Shown piece after piece: positions 33,633-44,612 of a stretch of 64,000 nt of DNA. Both the position numbers and the translations under genes were made by a program. Each line of letters starts with the position of its first letter. Position 1 is the first letter of the stretch. The notes beneath the pieces were generated by a model, which did not search any database, was not told the DNA's origin, and was given only the letters and a program-made list of their open reading frames with translations. This DNA comes from Phoronis australis. Lineage: Eukaryota; Phoronida; Phoronidae. The stretch spans positions 389,162-453,161 of the forward strand of contig NMRA01000132.1 of NCBI GenBank assembly GCA_002633005.1. The letters run 5' to 3'.

Positions 33633-35090
33633 GTAAGTATGAGTGCTTCGTGCAACGAGTAATGTCTTTTCAAATGTTAAGAAAATGCTCTATTTCTCCT
33701 ACAGGGCTAAGGCCTTAAGTACGTAGTTTTACGGTTGTAACAACTATCATTTCTCCCAAGACCAAAATCATTTCTGATCCAGTAAGGAACACCACAAGAA
33801 CATCTTTGTAACTGCTGCTGGACCGATCTCTTTGACAGCGCTAACAGAAATTGCGAATTACACTTCTAACTTTAAGACGTGCTGGTGACCATGAAGCTAA
33901 ACCCAGCGAGCTGGACTTACAGTTAATCTCACCATGATGAGCTCTTTCAACCATAAACAAGAAGTGAGAAATTGCACGATTAAGGAGTGACGTTAGCTTG
34001 CAAAGACTGGTCAGGTCTTTCAAAAGTGATTCTTTTAGTACTTCTTTTACTCGCTAGGCGGGTGCCCTGGATCTGTTTTTCTGTGATGGGGTGGAAACGT
34101 TTGTTACGTATGAATAAGAAACCAATTTCAAATGTTGCTATGTAGACAGTGAGTTATAATGGAATGTCCGGACGAAGTTTTCTCACAGATTTTAAGTATG
34201 ATCGAAGGCGGAGACTTGTTGATAGCAAACGCAAAAAGTAAATAACGAGAACTGCGTCCGCTTCATGGTTAACGGCATGTCGTACATTTACACCAACGTC
34301 CAGCATATTTAAATTGGCACGACGTTTCGGCTAGTCAATTCTCTCTCTTCAGGTGTAACTATAACGGCTTTCTTAGAAGAGCGAGCGTGACTATGTCGCG
34401 GTGCACTTCTGGTGGTCTATGATGAGCAGTTTTTGCCAGTTTTATCGCACGCGTTTTTGAATGGTAGACCTTTTAATTGCCAGTTCATCACTCTAACCAG
34501 TAGACTGAAAGATATCAACATGACAGAGATATCATGCCAGTCTCCTCAAAATGTGTTTCTCTACACACGCATAAACTGCCCAAATAAAAAGCCATATTCA
34601 CGTCCGAAGTTGTAATCGCTTGATTAACTAAAAAGTGACTTGAACGACGTCTGTTTAGGTTATTTTCAGCACTGGCCAATGTATACGAACAACTTTTGTG
34701 GTTGAAAAGTCTAAAGAGAAAAGGAAGAGATAATTATTACCCATGCATCACCATTTTGCCAATGGCAATGTTTTTCTTAAAGAAAGTTATGGTAAATCCT
34801 GCCAGGAGAGTCGGTTGAGCATGCGCATTCCAAGGGTAAATGGCAGCCTTGACAAAACCTCACCCATTGAACATACCGGTAGACTTTGCGAACTTTCATT
34901 TTCGCTGGCACCTGGACAGGAAGATTACACTGTGTCTGATCACATTTTAACACTTCATACTTTCATTCAAAAGTGTTTATCAAAGGCAAAGGCAAGTCAG
35001 AAACGACGACAAAAAAGCCGTGCTTGTTATGTTCTGATCTCAGGCAAGTGCTTGTCTCACAACTGAGTGCATATTCTGATCTTTGAGGTT
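33633..35090. other. No gene recognised; one ATG frame of 107 codons
   Basis: The frame 34743-35066 (plus) starts at a real ATG and ends KRRQKSRACYV...CLSHN. It has a basic C-terminal part but no known domain, and its codon content looks like the surrounding DNA. A possible acceptor (AGGTTATTTTCAG) lies near 34670. It is not called as a gene. Confidence 0.35.
34319..34353 (-). other. GAAACGTCG motif, second instance
   Basis: Minus strand: CACCTGAAGAGAGAG, a spacer, then GCCGAAACGTCGTGCC. Same block order as at 11408 but without a clean stem II, so only a decayed relative. Confidence 0.3.
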
Positions 35091-35164
35091 CATTACACTG
35101 GCGGATTTAGAGGGGGCCAAGGGTGCCATGCCCCCCTCCCTAAAATTCTCCCAGATTCCATTAA

Positions 35165-36871
35165 AGGAGAATGCCACCCAAAAACCAACCGATTTTGTAT
35201 CAATTTAGATTGAGTAGTTCTACTCGATAACGGCACGTTCGGTTGCGTTACCTGACACCTGACGGCAGACGGAGGTGTTGAAATTATCCAATGACGTCAT
35301 TGGTTTCACGCAGAGTCTGTTGAGCAGTTCACAACACGGTTTACTGGTGTCAGCTTAACGCTTGAATTCATCGTTTTACACCAACAAACAATCAAACTTC
35401 GATGTAAAACCCTTAAAAACACACCGATCTCTTATAAAAGCGTGCTGTTTTATTTCGCTGTTACGGATTTATTGGCATTTGGACACACCGTAGCCTACAA
35501 AGTTCGGCAGGCCAATTTAGCAAGGTCCGTAGCTGGAGCTTGGGGTCTGTTCGGAGATAAATTCGAAGTATTCTTCCGTGAAATACCGACAGGAGCACCT
35601 AGATCTGTGTTATTTAGACATGTAATTTTTTTAGTTCTGAACACACAGAATGCTTATCCCGGCCAGTGGTTTGGAACACGATCAGGCCCGTCGCGGCGGG
35701 ACTGACTCGTTATCCCGGCCAGTGGCTCGGAACCCGATCAGACCCGTCGCGGCCGGCGGGACTGGCACGAACATAAACCAACTTGAGTTGGAAACTACAC
35801 CTCCAATCACGAAAAGACTATAATAGTGAGCCAAAGAAATAATGTGCGCGTAATAATATGTGAATTAGCCACGAAACTGAAAATCTATCTACTTGTCGGG
35901 GGCCGCGAAGTCGGGTTCCCCTTCCACAGACCGTCAGGGCAAGGGTTGTACAGTAACAATGATTGGAATAATGTATTTGTATTTCTAAATAATGATTCCC
36001 CTAACATGCGACCATAGCATATAAAATCGAGCAATTGTTTCACAACAGCTTTCTGTCAGCAAACACTGAATTAGCATGCGCTCACATGGCCTCGGTGCCC
36101 GGTCAATTACCTTTATTACCGGCATCAAAACCCAGTAACGCAATGGCCATTGCTGGCTTCTCAACATTTGCACTCACGAATACAGCAAAGGCATTACAAA
36201 TTGTATTTAATGAGACAGACTTTGTTTCAGTTTTACATAAGCATTGTAGAGGGGTGGGAATAATTCATTTTGAAACAGAACGCAGAGTAAACGTCTACAT
36301 GGCAACTCGCCCGGTGCCAATCCCGACTTAGTCAAGAGCTCATCCGTCGAATACTTCACGGGTCGGATCGTAAGGTTTCTCAGGCTATCAAATCGGACCG
36401 GAATACACTGATAAAGAAATACTAGAGAGGCGCTGTGAACATGCACAGGCAACGGAACGTATGGATAGTTCTTTGGTGCGCCGGAATTCGTCAGAGAAAT
36501 TATTGTCGACGAAAAGCCGGCCACAGACACGGAGATGTTTCACGGCCTCATACTAGCTATTAACAGCGTACCTTTCATTCTTCACTACGGCGAGCCACTT
36601 CCTAAGCATTTCGGGCTCTCGAGGAAGTCGAAAAAACGATATACCCGCTTTCTTCGCAGCTTCATAATTCTGACAAGCGGAAACGATGCACCGCAACATA
36701 GCGGCATTCACTCTGCAGACGAACCACTGACGCCGCTGCGTCGTTTCTTACCTTCCTCACAGTTTAACGCGACGCCTCTCGGCAAGGTGAGGTCGACCGT
36801 ACAAGAAGCGATGTGGATATAGACCGATTAAGACGGTAAAAAATATTAATTAAATCGGGTGGCATTCTCCT
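35165..36871 (-). mobile_element. Kolobok/T2-like DNA transposon, copy 3, nested
   Basis: Perfect 15-bp inverted ends (AGGAGAATGCCACCC / GGGTGGCATTCTCCT) are flanked by TTAA at 35161-35164 and 36872-36875, inside the hAT-like element. It is in the opposite orientation to copies 1 and 2 and, at 1707 bp, is the longest and best-preserved copy at its ends. It holds the reversed 56-bp doublet (about 35655-35760), the conserved DELLTKS...LAPGELPCRR region (about 36310-36350, minus) and a THAP remnant (36388-36699, minus). Confidence 0.9.
36388..36699 (-). pseudogene. THAP domain remnant of the Kolobok transposase, copy 3
   Basis: The minus strand reads from ATG at 36699: MLRCIVSACQNY (first Cys pair), GISFFRLPREPEM, RKWLAVVKNERYAV, then one in-frame TAG. 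It continues HLRVCGRLF and NNFSDEF to a stop at 36388-36390. About 104 codons in one frame with a single premature stop make this the most complete copy. The histidine ligand of the distal CxxH pair is replaced by leucine, so even without the stop the zinc site would be damaged. Confidence 0.85.
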
Positions 36872-36973
36872 TTAAGCAGTTCGGGGGTGCGAATGTCTGA
36901 CGAGCAAAATCCTGTCAAATACTCTGCCCTGTACCCTCCCCTAACTCAAAATCCTGGATCCGCCCCTGCATTA

Positions 36974-38110
36974 AGAGTGTACACGATCTTTTCCTGAAGA
37001 AGTTGGCAGTGTTTGGAACAAGCGTTCCACATTTTGAAGTCTTACTCCGTGATATTTTTGTTCATTTTATTTGACTGCAATGTGCTATTAGGCCGGTGTC
37101 CATGTATGTACTCATAATCTTTATCCAAGGCTATGTTTCTTTGTCAGTAGATGACTCCATACAAAGCACTTGTGCTGTGGACAAGAACGAAACTTAAATA
37201 CTACCTTGTTCCTGTCATTTATTTCAGGTTATATAGGACTTTAGAGAAATCTTCAATTTTGGTTAACTTTGGAGCGCCATCTCTAAGAAATGTCTGATCG
37301 GACTCGTATGAAATTTTCTGATACGCACTGTCCTCCAAAACCGTATTAGAAAATGTTTTAAGGTTATATCAAACCTTATTTAATGGCCTCTATTCCAACT
37401 CGTATATAAAAACAAGCTTCGGCAACTAATACATATATTTTTTCTGAAATAAAAAAGATCAGGGATTATAAAAATACATTTATATTTATGTGCCATTATT
37501 ATTATGATATTAACACCTTTTAAGTTGAAATTTCAGTTTTATGAAAGGTACATTCATAGCAAAATAATGCCTCGGTCGATTTTAATGAAACATTTTTTAA
37601 ATGAAAACCAGCTACGTCAAAAATGCTTTTGAGAATTTTCGATTAGTCTCTTAGTTTGATTTCTATGACAAATCAACTCGCAAAGCGCAAGGCATTTTTG
37701 TAAAGAAATAGCAGTCGTATTCGTCTCTGTTACATTACGGAAAAAGTTGACCTTTATATCGAAAATCCTAAGAGCGTTTTGAGATTGATGAATAAATATT
37801 AAGTTTGAAAAGTTTCAGCGAAATCCATTGAGCCGCTGTCGAGAACCCGTGTTCCTTCAAAGCCGATTAAGTAGTGAGTGGTGAAAGTCTCATTGTCTTC
37901 GGTTAATTATTCCTGTTTTCAGTCATTATGACCTATACGTATCTTTAATTCTTAGCCATGTCCAACATTCACTCGTCAACAGAATTTGCACTGCGTAATT
38001 AACTCGATTATCACTAAAACTTTTTAAATTTGTACGTGGGGTTTCACATACCTCGTATTAACAAGGTCAAAATTCGGAGCCAGCAGTAAGTAGGCCAACA
38101 GTTTATTGTA
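36974..38110. other. No gene recognised
   Basis: AT-rich, without supported features. Confidence 0.5.
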
Positions 38111-38352
38111 TATTGGAGTTGAGGGTCTGGATGTATACGACCGTTGAGAAGGAATCCGAGACGCTGAACTGCATCTGTATTGTTCGCTAGTACAGCAAGT
38201 TGTTAAATCCTCCCCAGTATTCATTATTTAGATCGACAATTGGAAATTTTGCTGTTTAAATCTCGTGCTCCCGACGCGCTTCTTTAAAGATGCAGTTCAG
38301 CGACTCGGATTCCTTCTCAACGGTCATATACATCCAGACCCTCATCTCCTAT
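38111..38352. repeat. 65-bp inverted repeat with 111-bp loop
   Basis: Arms at 38111-38176 and 38288-38352 are about 90 percent identical in reverse complement. On each side the homology begins at AGATGCAGTTCAGCG, pointing outward. Each arm therefore opens with ATG and encodes the same ~20-residue start, MQFS(D/V)SDSFSTV then (I/V)YIQTL. The few differences change amino acids, which argues against strong coding constraint after the duplication. Confidence 0.85.
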
Positions 38353-38604
38353 CCGGATAACAACTACGTTTTATATTCGTTTTCCTCGGCATCTCTCTAC
38401 GCTGTGTACACCTCGTTGACTCAATATTATGTCGACTTGGTGAATGAAAGTTTGAGGTGTATAAGGAACTGGTCTATGCCTGTCGCCGGGAGTATCGCTT
38501 TGAGTGGCAGCCCTGTAACCTTTGACCTCGGAAATTGCCACGCTGTTGAAGGCTGTTGTACTAAATCTTTTTTCTCGCTACACGATACGTATTTCGAATT
38601 TTAA
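38290..38604 (+). CDS. Hypothetical 104-residue ORF starting in the inverted-repeat arm
   Basis: A true ATG opens 104 codons (MQFSDSDSFSTV...; then YVLYSFSSASLYAVYTS; later SLRCIRNWSMP). No known domain is recognised; the middle is rich in Tyr and Ser. The left arm of the inverted repeat gives the same N-terminus on the minus strand but stops after about 23 codons. A weak acceptor-like TTCTTTAAAG precedes the ATG, so it may also be an internal exon. It could equally be a chance frame. Confidence 0.25.
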   Translation: MQFSDSDSFSTVIYIQTLISYPDNNYVLYSFSSASLYAVYTSLTQYYVDLVNESLRCIRNWSMPVAGSIALSGSPVTFDLGNCHAVEGCCTKSFFSLHDTYFEF

Positions 38605-39252
38605 GTTCCCAGAAAATGAAGATAAGGTATTTTGCTATGTAAAATATTGTAAAAAACGGCCAATTTTGTGAAGAAGGTTAAATGATTCCACGTTTACATG
38701 AGGGTCAATCAAATATGCGATTTGAATGATTTTCATAAGAAAACTGAAACAGCATGTATATCACATAAATTAGATAATGTCATTGATCCATTATTTTGCT
38801 GCCAATGTACCTTTATTTTTATTAACTTTTACTAAAAAGACGTGGCAGATTGGCAGACGAATTAACAAATCAAATTCTACAGGCTCTCTACTTTCATAAA
38901 ACATCTGTTTTTACCGACATGAGATATATAGTTTGGTATATATTTAGCAAAATACGAAGAATCAACTTCAGTTGGAAACAAGATCCTACATGACCTTAGT
39001 AATACAAGTAAAGGTTGTTAATTATCGCTCAACACTTCGTCAAAAGAAAGCATTAATGTAACCATACTCGGCAGCGTCTGCCTGTCAATTATTGCACGAT
39101 TTGCGTCTTCATGCGCAGATGATTCACATAGGCGAACTAAAAGTTGTTTATGTCTTTGCAGTGTTAGTGCGTGGATAATTGAGTGACCTTCTGATTACCG
39201 TATCAGAATTACAGTCTTCTAGCCCTCTGTCTCGTTCATGCTAACAAAACCA

Positions 39253-39313
39253 ATGTCCACGAACTTGTTTTACCGGCGATGGCAGTTTTTATCATCTTTA
39301 TTGTTTTGTCTAG
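39253..39313 (+). CDS. Candidate short first exon with signal-peptide character
   Basis: ATG followed by 20 codons plus one base runs into CTAG-GTGAGT (GT at 39314). The peptide is MSTNLFYRRWQF, then LSSLLFCL, a basic n-region and a short hydrophobic stretch. Phase 1, like the exon at 2027-2114. The evidence is limited to start, hydrophobicity and donor; no downstream exon was found. Confidence 0.25.
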
Positions 39314-39951
39314 GTGAGTGACGCCGTTTGCACCAATCAAACTCAAGAAAGGGTGGAGTTCCGGGCAGAGGGCTCCCTAGGTAGTGACGAGCTGTTGAAG
39401 ACGGCACATTGGCACGACATTCCACGAACGCGTCTTGGTTATATCAAGACATTACAGTGTATGGTTTTCACGTAATAGCAGACGCAAAGACATTTTTAAA
39501 AATGCAGTCAGTTGGGGAATAAAAATAGGAACAAGTGAAAATCTCGGCACACATCCACTGATTTTGCATTCAGTTTTCACGATGGACGAATGGCTGATTG
39601 CGTGTCCATGGATGACAAATGTCGAGGAATAATATACCTCCATGTGTTAAAGGCAATCCTTCTGTTTAGACAATTTGAATGAAATGTCACCTGTGAAAAT
39701 GTGGCCGCTGGATCGAGTCACAATGTAACGAGAGAAGAAACGACGCAATTTCAAGCCGAAGATGCAGAAGTATTTTAATCAGATGTGCAGGCACTTTGCG
39801 GATATTCTTTAAATAGGAAAACAGCACACGGTTCTTTTGGTGCGTGTGTTGCGCCACCTATTGTTGTAAATATGCATAAATCTATAATGATCAGCATAAG
39901 AAGACGTAGACTACAAACCATAGCGAGACTAGGCGGCTACGATCTCTTATA

Positions 39952-40210
39952 ATGCGCTCACCCAGGGTGAGCTCGAAATAGCCCTTCCCCCATTTGGCGA
40001 AGTGGGCAAAAAAAATCCGCCTCAGATAAACAAAAAGTCCAAAAAAGTAGAAAACGAGACAAAACTCCATTAAAAGGCAGGAACTACGAAAGTTCGGCGA
40101 ATTCCCATTTCAAAGCTTTCAAAGGTCTGAACGTACCCCGTTTTTTAGCAACAGGTCCACATTCTCAAAAATTCGCCCCCCCCACACCTTTTTAGGCTGG
40201 GTGCGCACAT
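39952..40210 (-). mobile_element. GC-hairpin element A, complete inverted copy
   Basis: ATGCGCTCACCCAGG at the left and CTGGGTGCGCACAT at the right are the inverted ends. The interior (CCATTTGGCGAAGTGGGCAA, then CGAGACAAAACTCCATTAAAA and AGCAACAGGTCC) is the reverse complement of 27623-27889. The GC hairpin (GGTGAGCTCG...) is largely decayed in this copy. Confidence 0.72.
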
Positions 40211-42639
40211 GCTTACAGCTCATGATTGGCCATAGAAATGATGTCGAGTAACCTATCAAACGAAGGAAGGTTCGCCCTTCCAGGGACACAGCTTGGTCCG
40301 CTCAGTTCAGCTGGGTCATGCTAATACTTCACCACGAGGGTACATGCGTAAATGCATGCTTAACTCGAAACCGTGGACTAATGTATCGTTGTCCAAGCAG
40401 GCACGCGTAGCGCGTGCGCAGTAGCGTGGTAGAGAAAACTAAGTATAGTAAACTAAGCCGATTTTATATTGTTCTCCATTGGGACCCGACAGTGAAATAC
40501 AGATTTCTCTTCAAATAAAAAATTGAATATTTTTTACCAACAACATCAGTATTTCACAACGTGATCCAAAGTTGAGCATAGATGGTTCTCAGGAAAAAAT
40601 AAGTTCGTGACAATCCTGAATAAGTTGGGAATGGCACAATTCCAACCTTTTGACAATCCAGCTGATACACCTTTCAAACGCATTGGTTTTAACTTGCCTT
40701 ATCGTCCCTTCCACTTAATGGGAAACGCACGTGAAATGTTTGTTTACTCTACCAAATTAGATATTCAAGATGGTAAACGAAACCATGGACTCGCGTGTTA
40801 AAGACGTTCTTTCTTCCGGTATAGCCTTTATCGGATCAGCTGATGACTAGTGGGACTTCGGATTTCATTCGTCATGGAATAAGTGGATAGCACAGGGAAT
40901 CCAAATGTGCGTGTTTGCTGTTTCGAATACTTCCATGGTTTATGATTTGGTTGAAACGGGTTGTAGGAAATGACGGTAAACGTTATCATGTCCTTAGCCT
41001 AATGCTCCCTACCGACATCTTGTCAACCGTGCAAAGCCGGGTTCACTAATTAAACATACCTGATCCCTAGCCTCTTTGGCAGGGATTACGTTGGGTGTTT
41101 GCTGGAGATACAAGAGAATAATGCAAATATTGGTTGGATACTAAAAAGGTTGCAGTTTATATAGTTTTATGGTAATGTAGTGGGTTCAGATGATCCGATT
41201 ACCAGTTTTGGCATTTTGACAGGACAAATACGAGTGAGCACGTTTATTCCTTTACCCATCAGGCGGATTTAGTATCCGAATCATCATTTAAATGGAAAAG
41301 CTACCATCTTTCATAAAAATACAGATTCCTAGAGGAGGGAGAGATCCGGAGAGAGAGATGCAAAACGTGTAGCTTAATTGTTATCAAATCCTTCATTGTT
41401 GACCACCTATTTGTAAACTTGTCCAATTCTAAATTACGTGAATAAATGCATTTCTCGGAACAGTGATACAAATCTATTTCATTTCGCAATGTAGTTAAAT
41501 TTGGAGGTTTACCGTTAAGGAGCTGCTCACATAAGTGGGATTTGCAAAGACACGAAATTAAGTTTTGTGTCCTGGCTGGTTTCTGTTGCCAAATAGAATG
41601 GTAACTGCGTTGGTAACCATAGAGATACTGGTTCTATTTTCGACCCAATTCTCTGCAGCCATACCAAAATTTTTAACAACATTGCATTGCCACTATACGT
41701 AAAGTCAAGACTCTGGCTCCCTTTTACAGAAAGTACATGGCGGATTCAATTTGGTATTAAGTAAAAAATCAAATTCTGCAGGCTTTCTATTTTAGGAGAT
41801 ATGTTCTTTTACTGGACTAAATTTCATGGTTTTGTAGACATTTGGTTAAATATACTATCTTGTCGATAAGATCCTACGTAATCTTAACCGTGAATGACTG
41901 TAGTAAAATCTCCGAACAACGGATTTTTTATTTTATAGCTTTTTTCAAAGCTCATAACCCGAAGAAGCATATCCTATCCAACGATACTCCAACATAATCC
42001 GGTGATGCTCTCTTTTGTAGTTGGTTAAACCACTGTCACGCTTGTGCGTGTTTGTGAATATACTGAAACTAACTGAGACATTTTCAACAGCCGCAGAGTC
42101 ATATTTTAAGGTTAAATTTATACGGGTCATTTATCACTTAGGCGAAATACCGGTGCTGAAGGGACTAATATCGCTTCTAATAGAAAAGTTCATGACTAGC
42201 CTGTCTGACAATGCTCATTTTAAGAACCTCTGCAAGCCCTAGGAACTGAAATTGTGGCTTTAAAAGTATACCCATGAGCTTAGCCAAGTATAGGCACATG
42301 AGCGTACACTTGTAGCTGATGGCCACCTGGCACTTGTATTTTGATTTTGTTTGAGTGGTGAATGGCTGCCCTGTGCGCAGGTGTACATTCGTGTAGGTAT
42401 GAATTGTTGTCGACTTACCGAGCATATTAATTATACATGTTTTAGAATTACACAGCACATATAGAAAATAAATCTAACAACTTCACTTACCTTGTCAAAA
42501 TAAACAAACAATGTTCTTCAGTCAATTTCTCGCCGTAGCTGACGATGTGTCTTTGTGTATTTGTCATAAATGTACCGAAATAGATGGAATCCTACGGGAC
42601 TCCTATTATACGTCGTAATTAGCTAAAAACAAAAACAAA
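40211..42639. other. No gene recognised
   Basis: AT-rich. A short motif pair near 41586-41625 (GTTGCC...GGTAAC, GTTGGTAACC) resembles the X-box-like words at 29338. Nothing else is supported. Confidence 0.5.
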
Positions 42640-43338
42640 CATCAAACATCAAACAAAAGTTTTTTTTCAAAACTCATAGGGCCATTGGCCCACAGTTCAA
42701 CATATTAACATACAAACAGTATAATCTCGCCAATTCATCAAATACTCATAATTTCGCTGCTAATTGCCATTGCTTGTTGAATGAAGGATACTGTATACAT
42801 AATCTGAACCTAAGAGTGCCTTAATGTTGATATTTCTAATAATACATGGTGGGATAGATATTTCCCTAGGTTTGCAAGGACAGGACAATCAAATAAAAAG
42901 AGTATCTCTGTTTCAATTTCAACGGTGTTAAAAACTTTACAAATTCTTTCTAGTCGAGGTACATTGTTTCTTCTACCTAACTCAATCATAAAATGATGCG
43001 TTGAACACCGCAAATTTGCTATTGTAAATTTTTGCTTTAAAGACAGGCTACCTCATGTTAATTCAGATTTCATTGAACGGTAAAAATTACATTTATCCGT
43101 ATTTGCAAGTGAAGACGACAACAATTGAAAATTCATATCCCTAAGTCGTTGCTGCTTAAAAGAAATTAAAAAATTATTTCATCACCAACTCCTTGTTGCA
43201 ACCAAACACAGCCAAACTCAGTTGTGAATAATACATTTTTACTAAGGTACACCAGTTCTTTTCACCTTTCAAATCGTATTCACGCAGCACTGTGTAACAT
43301 TGTCTTGGCAACCTATCGTCATTCATTTCCAACACTTT
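42640..43338 (-). pseudogene. LINE ORF2 C-terminal segment and 3' end
   Basis: The minus strand from 43338 reads KVLEMNDDRLPRQCY, then EKNWCTLVKMYYSQL and FGCNKELVMK to a stop. After a gap it continues FKQQRLRDMNFQLLS, KCNFYRSMKSELT, a stop, and LRCSTHHFMIELGRRN with ERICKVFN...FLFDCP. This is the conserved tail of non-LTR retrotransposon ORF2 (NWCT, FKQR, H-L-E-GR and the final C..C-E-(H)FLF-C motif). After the ORF come TGGGCCAATGGCCCTATGAG, TTTTGAA and a TTTGATG-type tail near 42635-42670, typical of a LINE 3' end. Several in-frame stops make it dead. Clade is probably CR1/L2/Jockey group. Confidence 0.82.
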
Positions 43339-43439
43339 CAAATATTCATACGTTTACTTGTATTAAAGGCAACTGGCCCAAAGAACAACAGACAAAAATT
43401 AAACAGGCATATTTGCATACAGTCAACCCAGAGTTGTAC

Positions 43440-43741
43440 GATTCCCGGGCCTAATGATATATTTTTGGCAGACGGCCTGAAGCGTGTAATACCTCTTGCG
43501 GAATCCCTCCTGTGATTCACGAAGTTCATTTGCCTCAGCCCAGGTGCTAAGCCAGTTCTTCAGAAGTTTGGTGAATCGTTTTCCTACTGCTGACAATGAG
43601 ATATCTCTATAATTGTTCTCATCTTCAGTGTTACCCTGTTTATATATAGGAACAATTGTTGCGTCACACCAGCCCTGTGAGTAGTGACCTGTAGCGAGAA
43701 TTCCATTGAAAAGCAGTTCCAATACAGGAACAATAGCTACC
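43440..43741 (-). pseudogene. LINE reverse transcriptase N-terminal fragment, out of place
   Basis: The minus strand reads VPVLELLFNGILATGHYSQ, then GWCDATIVPIYKQGNTED, NNYRDISLSAVGKRFTKLL and ESQEGFRKRYYTLQAV. These match the first blocks of the LINE reverse transcriptase (IVPIYKKG, NYRxISL, E-Q-GFR). The catalytic FADD block is not present. In an intact ORF2 this part lies upstream of the PILFYG segment; here it lies downstream of it and upstream of the C-terminal segment. Confidence 0.82.
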
Positions 43742-44155
43742 CTGGTACAATTTCAAATAGTACATATATGTCACACACAAATCAAAACGTCCACATTCAA
43801 CTTTTGCTATAACATTTGTTGTTTTGATATCTGTACGTGATAACCATTTACAAAACGCAAGCTGAACACTTTCTATTTCCTTTCTGTGGGTTGTACCCCA
43901 CAATTTTGCACCATAAAACAGAATAGGGACCACAACAGAGTCGGATAATTTATGTGCTATTTTTACATTTCTATTTGGTAGTATAAATAAAACTTGACTA
44001 AATTAAAGACTTCACTTGCCTGTTGGACACGTGTTTTCAACACATCGTCCAACTCAGCCTGATGAGAAAACAATTCCTAGGCATTTATAATAGCAGTTAG
44101 CTAAAACTGTATCAAATCTATGACATAATGTATCTATGACTCCTATTGCACAACT
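43742..44155 (-). pseudogene. LINE ORF2 segment downstream of the RT (thumb/connection region)
   Basis: The minus strand reads CYYKCLGIVFSSG (LINE YKYLGI-FS motif), then, after frameshifts, VLKTRVQQASEVFNLVKFY and VVVPILFYGAKLWGTTHR, and ESVQLAFCKWLSRT through FDLCVTYMYYLKLY. These are the usual blocks between the RT core and the C-terminal tail. At least two frameshifts are present. The last residues overlap in meaning with the start of the segment at 43338 (TYEYLKVLEM), so the RT fragment is wedged into an otherwise continuous tail. Confidence 0.82.
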
Positions 44156-44608
44156 GACGATGCATGACGTATTTATAATAAAGCAACTAAAAAATTATTT
44201 TAATTTACTCCTGTAATAATAGCGACAACACTCTGTGCACTTCGACTGTATCAGCTGGCAGTCATTCAATTTCTCTAAGCGTAATAACGCTTCTTTGGCA
44301 ACAAATGTTTGAAAACAACTTGAATTTCATGATTCAGAGATATTGGAGTACGGACATAGTCCAGGGAAACAATGCGTTCTTTTAAACCAATTCTATAAAA
44401 CCTCGTGAACCTGTCTTCCGAAAATCGTATAATTATAATAATTTTGTAGTATCATGAAAAATAACCGGGACACGTTTGAAACATGTTTTATTATTTATTA
44501 TCAGTTAATTACAGGTGTTTGCCACGAAAATTGTCTCCATGTGTTATCAGTATAGACTGCAGTCGGGATCAAGAGCCAATGTAAGCTCAGGGATGGGCAA
44601 TGAGCACA
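44156..44608. other. No gene recognised
   Basis: AT-rich DNA between the LINE and Kolobok copy 2. Confidence 0.5.
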
Positions 44609-44612
44609 TTAA

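Larger units (their letters stand above)
35096..36968. mobile_element. hAT-like element split by a Kolobok insertion, CATTA duplication
   Basis: The left part (35096-35160) reads CACTGGCGGATTTAGAG through TCTCCCAGATTCCA. The right part (from 36876) reads GCAGTTCGGGGGTGCG through GGATCCGCCCCTG. Joined, they follow the 157-bp reference at 27423 read in reverse, interrupted at its CCATTTGGCAG. CATTA stands on both outer sides (35091-35095 and 36969-36973). Confidence 0.88.
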
